Source: Larus michahellis
Taxonomy: Eukaryota > Chordata > Aves > Charadriiformes > Laridae
Reading direction: 5' to 3'
DNA length: 64,000 nucleotides
Assembly (NCBI RefSeq): GCF_964199755.1
Contig: NC_133896.1
Span: 97,898,200-97,962,199 of the forward strand
In this document: positions 40,801 to 52,471 of the stretch, piece after piece
Layout of the letters: every line of letters begins with the position of its first letter
How positions within the stretch are numbered: position 1 is the stretch's first letter
Made by a program: the position numbers and the translations under genes
The notes under the pieces: model-generated
The model's database searches: none
What the model saw: only the letters and a program-made list of their open reading frames with translations
Told to the model about the DNA's origin: nothing

Positions 40801-43800
40801 CAGAATAACAACAAAATTTTCCCCCTTTCCTTCACGTCATGTATGTGATTCTTAATGCTTCTCATTCCTATTCACATATGTGTATACCAACACCTATGTC
40901 TCTTTGCTGTTCCTCCTGGGCAAGATTAAAATTGGGAGCTTTACTTTTAAGGGATTTACTCTTTTAATTCTAAAAATAGACGCGGTATCAGTCGGTCAAC
41001 AAGACAAAGACATCATCATCCCCTGTTCTTTCAGCCACAACTTCTGTGACTTTGAGCAAGTATTACTGTATTTTCTGCTTCTCTCAAGTGGAACAGAATT
41101 GACCCATCACATTAGCCCTTATTTTGAGACTTTCACATGGTGCTGCAGAAAGGCAGGCTATTATTATACCAGAGTAACATCTGCATCCATTTAAAAGATC
41201 ATTTCCTGCTATAAAAATATCCCTGCAGTTTTGCAAATTCCTTTAAATCTGATTTATTTAGGTTTAATGGAGAAGTACCTTTATTCAAAAAAGGCGTTGT
41301 TTGGAGAGTATTTAAAACCCCTATAGTTAGAATTTTAAAAGGTTTCAAGTGTCCTTATGGCATTGCCTTTCTTTGAGAGGACAACAGAAGGTGCTCCTTG
41401 TGCAAAAGTTCCATTAGAAGGGGCATCCCATATTAAAGAAAAAAATCAAAGATTTATCTTATTGCCCCATGCATGCCTTATATAGCCACAGGCTCACACA
41501 GCCACACACATAAAAACAATCTATCTCAGATTTAAAGCCATGTTAAAGGTATTTTGAGCAAGTGTGGTAGAGAAGAAAAAGAGGCCAGTGAGTATTTACA
41601 CAGAAGTATGAGTTATGTCTGAAATGAAGATACACCCTAATTCTCAGACAGCCCTTGGACTGCAAAATAACTGTGTAGTTCCAACAGTGGTGAATGATGT
41701 AAAAGCTAAATGTCTAGTGAGGAATTCTACAGGAATCTTTCCTTCCCTTGAATATACACTTCTCAGCATTGTTGTAACTACTGAAGGGGCCTTTGAGCAA
41801 AGATCATAAGCTTTGCAGCGTTTGTTTGGCAAAGCAGCGAAACTGCAGATGGTTCTTTGAGAGTTTTCAAGTTGTAAAATTCAAAACAAGCTTTATCCTC
41901 TCTCAGTGATGGATAGAACTGGAAAGATCTCCCATACAGCTGTTACTTAGAAGTTGTGAGATACGCGACATATCTCAGCCTACAGAGAACAAAAATGCTG
42001 AGAGGACTCGAGTCACATGTCATGAACGTGCCCTGTTGCACTCCATTCTCTTTCCAGGTTCCGATGGAGAAGGCGGCTGGTGGTGATCTCTGCTCCCAGT
42101 GATGAGGACTGGGCTTATTCCCAGCAGCTTGCTGCTCTCAGTGGACAAGCCTGCAATTTTGGTGAGTCAAAAGAAATTATACTCTTGCTCCCCAAAACCA
42201 CATCCTTCCTGGTGATGTGATGGATTCCTTTGCTCACGTCTGAACCTAGACAGTCCAAGGAGTCTGACAACTGAAAAATTTGCTGTAGCTACTCCAAATA
42301 CAAATGGAAAATACTGTGCTAAGCAGGTAGTACAGCACACCCTGACAGCTAAGACAGCTAAACAAAGTGTTCCCTGGAATCATCTACGTGAGGCAGAAGA
42401 GTTTAGCACTCCGAAGCTTCTCTTTGGGCTTGTACTTCAGGAGATCAATAGTATTTTCTTTTTCTTACTGCACAGATTAACAACATAAACACAATGCTTT
42501 GGGAAGGGCAGATCCACTTATAGCCAGCTCAGAACTGGGCCAGGTATCAGGGAGATGCATGGACATCAGTTTTTTTTTTCTTTTCCTTCCTGCTTCATTG
42601 CCAAAAACTGTAGAAATATTAATGGAAGCTGCTTTAACCCAATACAGACCCTCCCAGCCCCCTAACTAGATATTAAGATCCAACTATATAGTCAGTGGAG
42701 AGAGGCAGGCTCCTCCAGGAGGCAATTAAGAGCAAGACCCAGAAACATTCCCCTGTCTTTCCATTATGAAGCCCTGAGAGACTTTTTAACTTAGATTCCT
42801 AGCAATGCAAGTACTATACAGGGCCTAGACCTGACTCCTACAACAGAATGAAACAGGTCCCATTCAAAAGCCACTATTTCAATACATTTCAGTTATGTCT
42901 AGAGATCTGCACAGTATCACTGCTACACTGTTTATTCATAATCACCTGGCTTTTATTCAGCATCATCTCATTTGGTAACTACCAAAGTAAACTGTGACAT
43001 GGACCAATGTAAAATGCTTTCTGAAGAAAGGGATGTAAGCAAACCAGTTAATTCTCCCCACCCTTTGTTAGCTTGAAGGACATCCAGGGAGTTAGTTCTT
43101 AAAGCATTTGTCCTAAATGGGTGTTTTAACTAAGTGATATGTTTCCAAGTATCTTACTTCCAAATTGTAAAAACAGTTACATCAAAGATTTTGTAGATCA
43201 TACAGACTCACGTTACACAAAGTTTCTACAGCCCCTAAGGTCTTTCTTCAACGCAGAGGCAACAGTTCAAAGAGAACAAATGAGAGGAGTGAACGCCTGT
43301 CTTAAGCCACTCTCTGCAATCATTTGAAGTCTAACTGTGATAGGTTATATTGCCTTGAAATACTTTGTTTCTGTGTATGACAAGTAAGAGCTTTACTAGT
43401 GAACAAAACAGTGCAGAGACATTCTGAATTTGGGGAATGGCCTCTGTAATTTACTGGTGTGCTTGATGCCATGCCTGTCTATCCCTATTATCCCTATGCT
43501 ACAGAACCACACCAAATGCTGTTGTCCTTGGGACACTAGCAACAGCTTTTATGCAACTGATACCACGTTTATTCAACACACTAGTTTATCCCCGTGTCTG
43601 GGACAGGTGATGTGACTGGCACAGGTGATGTGACTGGCACAGACTCCAGAGAAATCAGTAACTCTCCTTCCTAGGGGGCTGCTGAGACCTGTGCATGAAA
43701 AAAACCCTGAAATCTGCCCAAGAATGAGCAGAAAGAACTGGTCTGACCAAAAAACTGCTTCATTTCCTCCACAGGTCTGCGCCATATAACTATCCTCAAA

Positions 43801-46800
43801 TTGTTAGGACTTGGAGAAGATATTGGTGGTGTCTTAGAGTTGTATCCAATTAATGGTAAGTGACTGTTTCCAGTTTCTTCAGTACTACCCATGAAGGGCA
43901 TTACATAGTGCTGAGTGTTTCTTTGCTGTAATTTCTTTAGAGGGATGGGTATGACTGTTTTTCTCTTTTGCTTTGTTTCTTTTAAGAAGCAAGACACCAA
44001 AGCAAACTGTAAGTTTTCTTGGTGTTCCTGTGCTAAACATTATATAGCTGCTTCAGGATAGAAAAGCCCGAATACCGTCTGGAAGTCATCTCACATCTTT
44101 ATCTCCCACCTAAATATGCAGTCCCAAGTACACTCCTCTGCCTGCCTTGCTGTCAAAGACAAAGGGATGTTGGTGCCTCTTACACGCTCAGGAGTTTGCA
44201 GGGCTAATAGAACATCGACCCAGCAGCTTCTCTTATATGGGTCCCTCATTCATCTTCATAGAATGGTTTGGGCTGGAAAGGACCTTTTAATGATCATCTA
44301 GTCCAACTCCCCTGCCACGTGCAGGAACATCTTTCACTAGATCAGGTTGCTCAAAGACTCATACAACCTGACCTTGAACACTTCCAGTGACGGGGCATCC
44401 ACAACTTCTCTGTGCAACCTGTTCCAGTGTCACCACCCTCATCTTAAAAAAACCCTCTTGCTTATATTCAATCTAAGTCTACCCTCTTCCGGTTTAAAAC
44501 CATTACCCTTTGTCCTGTCTCCATGAGCCTTAGTAAAAAGTCTTTCTCCACCTTTCTTATAAGCAAGCCCACTTTAAGTATTCCACTTGCATCCCAGCAG
44601 GCTACTTCAAGTAGCTATTCTTAGGAGATCTCACTGCTAGGGTACATTTCAAATGCTACAGGTTCCTCTGCTACCTAATCCCAACAACTGCCTCCATCAG
44701 TGGAGACAAAGACAGGACGGAGCTTATTTATGCCACTGTAATTCCTACAGCTCTGTACGTGAAAGCACCTTAGTCCTTCTACCACATATAGACATAAGTC
44801 TGTGCCAAAGAAAGAATATTAACAGAGGAAGCAGATGTCATACTTCTTCCATCAACACTTTTGCAGCCTCCACTTACTTTTCATTGAAGGACTTTCTGAC
44901 CTTGGTTATAGCTGCTATTTGTTAAGATCAAGAGATTTCTTTTCAATTTACTTGTCTAATCTCCCTTTGAATTCACATTAACTTCTAGCACGTGTCCTCT
45001 TGTGAGAACCTCTACAGATCTGCAAGATATCTTTTTTTTTGTCCTGAACACAGCTCCTATAGCTTTGATAACCCTTAACTCTTGGTGTGGGGGAAAGAAG
45101 GTAAACATTTAATCCCTATCCATTCCTGCAGTGATACTGACAATTCTGTAGACCTCCCCTAACCCATTTATTATACAGTCTGCAGTCTTTACTTACTCGG
45201 TCATTTCTTATACAGAGTTTATTGCAAACCTATGATCAACTTTGTGTCCTTTTTGACTTTTTTTCCCAGTTCTACCATATTTTTTTGAGGCGAGAGAACC
45301 AGAATTGCATGCAGTTTTGAAGATGCACACAAAGAATAGGTTTCCATAGTGGCATAATTATACTCTGGTTTAGTTTTTATTATTTTCCTCGTGGTTTATA
45401 ACATCTGTTTTGGCTTTTCACCATTAGTGAGCACTGAACTACCCTTTCATGAAACTCGCTTTCATAGCCCTAAGACCTCATTGCCAAGTGGTAATGGTCA
45501 AACTTCACCATTTCTTATGTGGAGTTAGCAAAATTTTCACCACGTGCATCATTTTACTTCAATCTGAATAGAATTTCTTCCATTGTTTTATTAACCAGTC
45601 ACACAGCCTTACAAGGCTCTTCTGCAGTCCTTCACAATCATCCGCTGCCCTTACTACTCTGAGTACCTCCACACCTCCAGTACACTTCCTCACCTCTGTT
45701 CTCATACATTATGTGCATCATTTACAAAGATGCTGAACACCACCACCCCCAGCACAAACAACCGCTGAACTTCACTGGTGACCTTCCTCCACTCTAGGAA
45801 CTGATCATTCACTCCCACCTTGTTTCTGCCTTTCGACCAAACTATCAAAGTTCCTTTTTCAGCATTGTGTAAATCCACATAGGCTGTATCAGCGAGACCA
45901 CCCGTAGCCACCAAAGCCACAGGATGCTGCTTTGTAAGAATCCTGTTGCCAAGCCAACTATGTATATGTGTGCATGTATATGTATATATATATATATATG
46001 TTTAGGGGTCCACTGATCTTAGTTGCCTTATACTTTCTACTCATTTACCCAGCACAGACTTCACACTTAAAAGCCTGAAGTTCACCAGATTTGCGCCAGA
46101 ACATATATTTTAAAGTGGACATGACACCTACCACAGCCCATATCTTGCATATCATGACAGTTCAAGAGTGAGGCTCTATACCGCCATTAACAGCCCAGCA
46201 AATTCATCCTGCAATTCTTCACATTATCACACTGTAATTCTAATGATTTCTTTCACTGTGACTGTTTTTTACATATGCTTTCTGCATCATGTGAACCAGT
46301 GACCCAAGCTGCATAGAAGCCAAAGAAGTGCACGTGTTGGGTGACAAAAAGGTGCCACACTCTTATTAGCTTCAGCCTAGAGAATAAAGACAAGTCTACT
46401 AAACCTAACAAAACCTTTAAAAATACATCTTTACTTCCCAGTGGAGCAGTTTCATTTCAGAACCAGGGAATCCTGAAATTGTTGAAAACAAGAGTCTTAT
46501 ATTGCCAACTATTGGGCTATATCCTATCTCATGTTGCTAACTTGCTTACCTACAAACCATCATCACTGCCTAAACAAAATGTCAATGCTGTTTTTATGTG
46601 ATTACTTTCTAGGAAGCTCTACTGTAGACCGAGAAGATATCCCAGCTAATTTGGTGAAGGACATTCGAAATTATTTCCAAATTAGCCCAGAATATTTCTC
46701 CATGCTTCTAGTTGGGAAAGATGGAAACGTCAAATCCTGGTATCCTTCTCCAATGTGGTCTATGGCGATTGTGTATGATCTGATTGATTCCATGCAGCTT

Positions 46801-46959
46801 CGGCGACAGGAAATGACAATTCAGCAATCGCTTGGCATGCAGTGCCCAGATGATGAGTATGGTGGGTATGGTTACCATAGCTATCACCAGGGATACCAGG
46901 AAGGTTACCAAGATGACTATCGTCACCACGGAAGTTACCACCATGGATATCCATACTGA
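26994..46959 (+). CDS. CCDC80: CCDC80 (DRO1/URB/SSG1), secreted matrix protein, full coding span
   Basis: Seven coding exons join without frame breaks: 26,994-28,889; 32,830-32,986; 37,955-38,091; 38,659-38,807; 42,058-42,161; 43,775-43,855; 46,613-46,959. They total 2,871 bases including stop, or 956 residues (human protein about 950). The order is: signal peptide (about 1-20), basic Ser/Arg/Pro-rich segment, first DUF4174/peroxiredoxin-like repeat (about 140-285, motif KNRVWVISAP at 148-157), Thr/Pro-rich mucin-like linker (about 333-385), Lys-rich linker (about 490-600), second repeat (about 619-770, KRRLILITTP at 628-637), third repeat (about 776-925, RRRLVVISAP at 784-793), and a Tyr/Gly/His-rich tail ending HHGYPY. 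The family is a secreted extracellular-matrix protein linked to cell adhesion, adipogenesis and growth suppression (known for mammals). Despite the name I see no clear coiled coil. Identity rests on strong recall of the vertebrate sequence. Confidence 0.97.
28890..32829 (+). other. CCDC80 intron, 3.9 kb
   Basis: Begins GTAAGT and ends ACCAACCAG. No second gene, repeat array or RNA gene is recognised inside. The open frames are short and featureless. Confidence 0.85.
32830..32986 (+). CDS. CCDC80: CCDC80 coding exon 2
   Basis: Encodes residues 633 to the first base of codon 685: LITTPKVDNTMYVQQRDEYL, then a segment through KIDHFQL, the first half of the second DUF4174-like repeat. Acceptor CCAACCAG, phase 0 entry. 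The donor is CTAG|GTTCTT, weak at positions +3 to +6 and followed directly by eleven Ts. The frame joins phase 1 to the next exon to give Asp (G|AT). Confidence 0.95.
32987..37954 (+). other. CCDC80 intron, 5.0 kb
   Basis: Starts with a U-rich tract straight after the weak donor and ends TTTCTCACATTAAG. Contains a MIR-like SINE at about 36,775-36,950. No coding content is recognised. Confidence 0.85.
36775..36950 (+). repeat. MIR-like (CORE-SINE) copy
   Basis: Reads as a diverged MIR: ACTCTGACTTCAGGCAAGTC at the core, then ACTTAAGCCGTGGCTGGG, an AAGTGAGGACATGAATACTT segment (the usual gaaatg-aggataataatac), then GGTGTCATAGGGCATAAGCG and GTTTGCAGAGAAC in place of the usual gtttgtaaagcgc. Plus orientation. 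By-eye match only. Confidence 0.5.
37955..38091 (+). CDS. CCDC80: CCDC80 coding exon 3
   Basis: Encodes residues 685-730, DNEKPMKVIEDEDLVDQQLI through the YGMTYNDFFMVL strand and MKVK. This is the middle of the second DUF4174-like repeat. Acceptor CACATTAAG, donor CAAG|GTGAGG, phase 0 exit. The frame would continue another 60 codons into the intron, which is chance. Confidence 0.97.
38092..38658 (+). other. CCDC80 intron, 567 bp
   Basis: Short intron between two exons of the second repeat. It ends with a T-rich tract and CTAAACAG. Nothing else is seen in it. Confidence 0.9.
38659..38807 (+). CDS. CCDC80: CCDC80 coding exon 4
   Basis: Encodes residues 731-780, beginning QYYEVPIAMKSVFDLIDTFQ and ending ESFLSR. 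It closes the second repeat and opens the third. Acceptor CTAAACAG, donor CCAG|GTATTA, phase 2 exit completing Arg with the next exon. Confidence 0.97.
38808..42057 (+). other. CCDC80 intron, 3.25 kb
   Basis: Contains a MIR-like SINE at about 38,965-39,160 and a weaker MIR-like stretch near 41,015-41,095. Ends CATTCTCTTTCCAG. No coding content is recognised. Confidence 0.85.
38965..39160 (+). repeat. MIR-like (CORE-SINE) copy
   Basis: A diverged but collinear match to MIR: GCACTGGAAGTCAGGATTCG, then CCTGACTGACTAC, TTTCTGTACCTCAGCACCCC, CATCATGACATGGAGGTAAT, AACACTGATTTACATT, AAGGATTAATTCAC and TGTATGAAGCACAGTG. Plus orientation. The order of all segments agrees with the family consensus as I remember it. 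Confidence 0.5.
42058..42161 (+). CDS. CCDC80: CCDC80 coding exon 5
   Basis: Encodes residues 780-815, FRWRRRLVVISAPSDEDWAY to QACNFG. It is the N-terminal strand of the third DUF4174-like repeat. Acceptor CTCTTTCCAG, donor TTTTG|GTGAGT, phase 1 exit. Confidence 0.97.
42162..43774 (+). other. CCDC80 intron, 1.6 kb
   Basis: Ordinary AT-rich intron. The only structured element noted is an 18-bp tandem duplication (ACAGGTGATGTGACTGGC) at 43,603-43,638, with a partial third unit. Confidence 0.9.
43603..43638. repeat. 18-bp tandem duplication, two copies
   Basis: Unit ACAGGTGATGTGACTGGC occurs twice without mismatch, followed by ACAG of a third copy. It lies in the CCDC80 intron. Confidence 0.95.
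43775..43855 (+). CDS. CCDC80: CCDC80 coding exon 6
   Basis: Encodes residues 815-842: LRHITILKLLGLGEDIGGVL, then ELYPIN. Part of the third DUF4174-like repeat. Acceptor TTTCCTCCACAG, donor AATG|GTAAGT, phase 1 on both sides. Confidence 0.97.
44257..44640 (-). mobile_element. CR1 LINE copy, 5'-truncated, antisense
   Basis: Left end CATAGAATGGTTTGGGCTGG, then AAAGGACC, GATCATCTAGTCCAACTCCC, the CTGCCACGTGCAGGAACATC segment, the CATCCACAACTTCTCTGTGC segment, the CCTTTGTCCTGTCTCC segment and AAAAAGTCTTTCTCCACC, all in the usual CR1 order read from the 3' end. Non-coding and truncated. The right boundary is approximate. Confidence 0.93.
44940..45960 (-). mobile_element. Old diverged CR1-family LINE fragment, antisense
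   Basis: Several stretches line up in order with the older CR1/L3-like elements of amniotes: GTAGACCTCCCCTAACCC, CCAGAATTGCATGCAGTTTT, CATTTACAAAGATGCTGAAC, CTTCCTCCACTCTAGGAACT and TTTCTGCCTTTCGACCAAAC. Heavy divergence and indels destroy any reading frame. Edges are approximate and the match is from memory of the consensus. Confidence 0.6.
45960..46001. repeat. (TG)/(TA) dinucleotide tract
   Basis: Mixed TATATGTGTGCATGTATATG followed by a pure TA run, at the end of the old CR1 fragment. Confidence 0.85.
46613..46959 (+). CDS. CCDC80: CCDC80 last coding exon
   Basis: Encodes residues 842-956 and the stop TGA. It carries the rest of the third repeat (VKDIRNYFQISPEYFSMLLV; SPMWSMAIVYDLIDSMQLRR) and a tail rich in Tyr, Gly, His and Asp/Gln ending YHHGYPY. 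Acceptor TTTCTAG, phase 1 entry. The frame is open upstream to 46,531, but that part precedes the acceptor and is intron. Confidence 0.97.
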
Positions 46960-47500
46960 AAAGAGCAACTTAGCCTCTGACTGCCCTGTGTCTGTCTTCT
47001 AATAGCTATTCAAGCAATAGGTGGTCAGTTGCAGAAAGTCTTCCCAGGCCACCTAGGTATCCATGCCTTGTTCTTCCACTGTTCAATCAAAGGACTTTGG
47101 TCATTTGCCTTCTCAAAAATGCAGAAGCCTTTACAGTGAAGCAATTCAAACCAGTAGTATTGAAGCTTTAAACAATAAAGACTCCTTTATATTTTTAAAC
47201 CTTTATAAACAAAGGGCATCAACCGGTGCTGTTCATATTAAAACCAAACAAAAACACCCCACAGCCCCAGTCCATGGACACTACTGTAGGGCAGGACACA
47301 AACTGTCCAAGAAATACCGCAATGCTCTTTTTAGTATTTTTTTCTAAGGAAAAAAAAATAAGTATATTTATTGGAAAGTGAGACTGCATTGTGTTCATGA
47401 AAAGAAGCAAAGAAACACACTTCAGGACTTCCCCAGAAAAGGAAAATTTAAGAAGCATGGGGTAGGCTCTTTAATAATAACAACAGTAACAATAATAAAA
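46960..47500 (+). other. CCDC80: CCDC80 3' untranslated region (minimum extent)
   Basis: Directly follows the stop. Candidate poly(A) signals on the plus strand are AATAAA at 47,174-47,179 and AATAAA at 47,494-47,499, and ATTAAA at 47,874-47,879 would extend it. Which is used cannot be told from sequence alone. Confidence 0.5.
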
Positions 47501-50500
47501 TCCTTTTGAAGTACCTTGTCTAAAAAGACAGCATCCGTTCTACAGTGCATTAACATTGTAATTAGGTGACTTTATCAATGAAAATAAGAATTCATGGCTA
47601 TGGCAGGATTCGATCCAATACAATACAATGTAAAGTTCTTAACTACAAAGCTTGCTGCATGGACATTTATTGGGGTCCCTGATCTCTTAGGTCCTGCCTG
47701 CCTGACAGTTAAATCCAAGCTAATGAGAGCTAAGTGGAAACACCAACCACAGTTAGCATTGTCTGAAATACAGAAAACTGAAAAGCATTATTTTCATCAG
47801 AACAAAAGGACAAATTTCTCATTTGCATATATTTTAAATGCGTTGTAACTAGCTCTCTATAATAATGTTTTTAATTAAACTATTGCTCTAAATTTCAAAT
47901 TTCCTTCTACCTCTTCCTGTCCTTAATCTTTTACAAACCTGGTCACTTTCTGGGGCAGGCTGCCCTCCGTACCACAAGTTCTAGTGAGCACAGGGTACAG
48001 CTCCCGGCTTACCTCTCAAGTGGGGGAAGGTAGACATTTGACAGAACCATTTTGAGAGGAGTGCTGCCTGCAGAGAGCTTCCAAGCTCTCATTAACTACA
48101 GCACTTCCACAGCCGAAAGCAGTGGACAGAGAAATTAAAAAAAAAAAAACAAAGAGAAGCTATAAAAAAAGAGTCACAGAACTAAAAGGTTTCTAGAAGA
48201 AAATGGGAGGTCCCATAGCTCAGTTTTAGAAAACTAGTGCTTATTGCATCAGTGTATTAAGGTCAGCTGCCTAACTTTCTTTGCCTAAAGTAAAAGCAGA
48301 GGAAAGTAGACCAGATGTCTAACAGCCACCTCCTATAGACAAAAAGAGAAACACATTTGGGTGTTTTCTTTCAGATGTTCACTTCAACTTCTCTGTCATC
48401 TTGTTTTTCATGTAAATGAAAGCCCTTTTAACTCACATTACAAATCACAGAAACAAAATGTCCTGTGCTGAGCAGCAGGAGGAGACAGTTATCTTTCTTA
48501 CAAAAGAGAGTGCAACACCTGATCCAAATTGCCTTTTTTTTCCTCCTCTCCAGAATTCGAAGTTAAGTTGTGCAAGTACCAAACCCAGCCTAGGCATTCA
48601 GTGGGAGTTGCATTAAAAAGACAATTCCAAACAAGTTGTCCACTTATAAGGGAGGTTGGGACAGGCTCTTAACCAAAACTACACATTCAAATATTCATCG
48701 TATTTGAGGAAAACTCAGTATTATTCTACATTCTGGTGTCGATTCCTGCTTTCATTTAAAACTGGCTCAGAATTATCAGAAACTTTTAGCAATGATTTAA
48801 AATCTGGATTTTGCAACCTGCCTCTCCCTTTGGAAAACTAAAAGTGAAGCCTGAAGGAACACCAAGCCAAAAAATCCTTTCAACAACAGCATATAGTTAT
48901 CTTGAAGACTATAAGCATTTGGGAGCTACACTATTCCAAATTAAGACTTCATTTTGCAAAACACAAATCCAAAGCACTGGATCTGTCCCTGCAGCATCAC
49001 TCTGAGGACAGACTTACTGAGATTAAGGTCCTATTTCTACAGCCCTTAGCAGGAAGATTTCACATGATAAAGAAAAACTTTATTCTTATACATATTTATG
49101 GGATTTGATTCAGCTCCAAGATGGCTGTTTTCATTCACAGGCTGTCTTTCAAGGATCATGGCTCTGTTGCTACATTCACAAATAGCTGAAATTAACAAGA
49201 TAACTATTGCTTTAATTAGCTTGTTATAAACAAGAGAAACATGAACACATCTCTCTTTCTGGGAGCTTTTGTGGACTATTTCCTCAAACCTGGAGAGAGG
49301 AACATAACATTCTCAGCAGCAATTAAAATCACAGCTTAGAAAAAACTCTCTGCCCAATGTATTCATTAAAGACTATATCCCAAACTAATGCTGCTCTACA
49401 AAAAATCTCCTCATAAATTTCCCTATTGTCATTCGAGGAGAAAAATAGTAAGCTTTCCTCCAGAGAACAGGTCAACCACCATACAGTGGAAATACATAGA
49501 TCATGTGAATCCCACTTGATTATTTGAAATGTGTAACTCTATAGAATAGCTCCTCCCCCTTGCTAACCAGGGCCACTCTCCAGCTGACAATCATTTACAG
49601 TCACTTCCTCTAACAAATCTCATGTACACACTAAATTCGACTATTGCCATGGACAGTACATCTGTCCAGAATTGCACGATTATACTTTCATGTTACTTTA
49701 TATACTTTTTTTTTGCTAAGTTGATGCAAATCCTTACCCATTTTTAGACAGCAGTTAACACTCCTGTTGCTGCAAAGGGGATATACCGTTCTCCTCCATT
49801 ATTAAAAGAAAGAAACCTGCCTGGCCAATCCAACAGAATCTCTCTGAGACCTCCAACCTGAAGACAACAGAAAGATTTCTACATGTTAGACAGGACCAAC
49901 TAAGCAAGTAAATGCTTGGATCAACAGTTACGTATCTGATATCTTTGTGCAATCTAAGATTGTGGCAAATAAGTCAAGCATGATAGCATCAGTGAAATTT
50001 ATAGAGGGAAAAAACATTAAGCAGGACAAGAGCTGAAAGCACGAACTAAGTGCACTTTATAAAATCCGCGGACCAGTCATTTCCGTATCTCATTTCTCTT
50101 AAGGCAGGTAATTCAGGCAGGAAGGTCAAACATATGGTCTTTAAGACATTCATCTTTGGTTTGATGCTCTGTTGTTAGAGGTATGAGACTGATTTCTATG
50201 TTCTGACTTAAGGCAAAGCTCTCTGGAAAAATTAATGTAAAAAGCTACTGCTCATGTCAATGCAAAGCAATCTAAAGCTAAGAGTACTTTCACTCTTCTT
50301 GGAAACACCTGCTAAAGTTGGTAGCTATGATTGAAAAAGACAATGAACTCAGGCAGGTATATATTGCAAAGCTGTATGTAATGGAAAAAAATGAAAATGT
50401 CTTATTGCAACTAAGTCTTTAATAGTTCGAGCATTATTTTTTGTTGAAGTTTCATTTCCCAAAATAGGACATCATAAACCATTGAAAACCATGTTTCTGG

Positions 50501-51476
50501 AATTTACACTGCAATATGCTTTCTTATTCCTTCTCTACGGATGCAAACAACTAGGACTCCTTTTGTTGAAATGGCCTACTACACAAGCACAATGAGATCA
50601 GCTGTAAAAAATTTTTCAACCACAACAGTAATTTCACTTTGTACAGTTATTCTTAATACATGCTAGAAAAAGTTCATACCGAAAAAAAAGTACAAAAAGT
50701 TAATAATAATTTTAGATTCACAGTTTAGAACTTGACAGTCATTGGCCACATATGGAAACAGACTGCCCCTCTTGACAGATCAACAACAGGAGGTATGTTA
50801 ATTAATATAGCAATGAACCATCAATACAGTATGCATAAGTAAGCTGTTATACACAGAGCCTGGAAAACAGGGTGGCAGAGGGGAACAAAGGCAGGACTGT
50901 CTTCAGTCCACAGAGAAATGCATCACTAACTGATTACTATACACTGTGGAATGAGGCTTTGACACTGAACTCATTGCTTATCTTCTTAAGAATTCTTTTG
51001 ACAGTATCTTTCAACTATGAAAGACGCATTTTTGAAGGGAGGAAATTATAAACCAACATCTTTTCCACCATTCCAAGAGAAGAGGCTTGAGGAACATACC
51101 AAGAATCTCTTATCTGCATCCTCATTCCCTCCCTCCTTTTAAAATTCTCTGAATTACTTGGAACCTATTTTTCATCTCACTCAAAATACAATCCAGCAGA
51201 TGCCTCAACAGTGATTCTGAGATCACTATGCCTGGCACTCTGCAGAATGATTCCTCTATCCACAAAATGAATGTAAGACCTTATCAGTCTTATAGGGTAG
51301 AGCAAATGATAACAAATTATATTACCACCTGCACCCTCTTGCTCAGTGCTCCAGATGTTGAAGGTTGTCACTGTAACTGCACAATATTTGTTTTCAGATA
51401 GTGACTTCAGTGCAAACTAAGCCTTTCTAAATGCAAAAAAAGACCCTATGATGCATTCATACTGTATAACACTTGT
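47501..51476. other. Interval between the convergent CCDC80 and SLC35A5 genes
   Basis: AT-rich sequence without a convincing exon. It may include further 3' untranslated sequence of either gene. No repeat of known family or RNA gene is recognised. Confidence 0.6.
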
Positions 51477-52471
51477 TTTATTCAAGCTCTTTCAAAGTTA
51501 GGCCACATAAGTTGCATGTAAAATTCACTATCTGCTACAAAGGCATTCCAGATTTCCATTTCCCCAGACACTGGGAGACAGGCACGCAACAGTCTCACAC
51601 TGAAAATGTGAGGAGAACTAGTGGCTGAAGTCAGTGAAATCTATTCTGCTCTCAGTCACATCAGAGAAAATCAGAAAGGACGGACTCCATAGGAGTCAGT
51701 ACAGGGTTACACTGATGTAAAAACAGGAATGAAGACAGAATTAAGACCATTCAAATTCAAATCACACTCTAGAGATCTGCCTGTCTGAAGGATCAACACA
51801 ACCTTAACCCAAATTATTTGATTTATTATACATTCTCAAGTGAAAGTTTGATGAGGTTGGTTCAGGGAGACCCTTTTACTCAGATAGAGATATGTCAATC
51901 TGAACTGCCAAAATACAATAAAACAGTCAACATGCCTCATTATTGATGAGGTTATTAGTAACATCTTAAGTCCTGAAAATAAAACTTACTGGAGCATTTG
52001 TACATTGGAAGATGCAGCAAAAACATTAATCAACACTCATATCACATCTGCAAGGTAGAGAATGGTTTTATCTCTGCTTTGCTAACCAAGGAATTCATAC
52101 AGGAAGTTGCAGTGACTCAGGACAATCAACCAAAGCAGTGAAAGACATATGGTTAGCGTCCAGGACTTCCTTCCACAATGCAGCACATCACCCAGACTGC
52201 GGAGTCCAGGGTCCAAGCCTCTTCTTGTCTGCATCAGTTACAAATTTTACTGCTTTCACCACATTTGGAACTCCTGATTTACATGGATAGAAAGAGTGAA
52301 TACAACTCTCCATATATATGGCTTCAATGTTTTCCTTATCCACCTCGGAGATCCAGCCCCAAAACAGTCTCAATTGCTCTGTAAGTGGGGAAAAATTACC
52401 TTTCTCTATGTTAATAAAACATTAACATTCTCTCACTATGAGTAATAACACTTCTCTGAGCCAGCCTCATG
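51477..52471 (-). other. SLC35A5: Probable SLC35A5 3' untranslated region
   Basis: Downstream of the minus-strand stop at 52,472-52,474. Minus-strand AATAAA signals are present at 51,822-51,827 and 51,477-51,482 (TTTATT on the plus strand). Either could end the transcript, and the left boundary shown assumes the distal one. Confidence 0.45.

Larger units (their letters stand above)
43856..46612 (+). other. CCDC80 last intron, 2.76 kb
   Basis: Mostly filled by CR1-derived DNA: a recognisable antisense copy at 44,257-44,640 and an older one from about 44,940 to 45,960, followed by a TG/TA dinucleotide tract. Ends ATTACTTTCTAG before the last coding exon. Confidence 0.85.

Noticed and set aside
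47600-47625. GGATTCGATCC resembling a tRNA T-loop/B-box
   Set aside because: No matching A-box or acceptor stem upstream; isolated chance match.
52304-52319. CCATATATATGG as an SRF CArG box
   Set aside because: Eight rather than six A/T bases separate CC and GG, so it does not fit CC(A/T)6GG. It lies in the SLC35A5 3' region.
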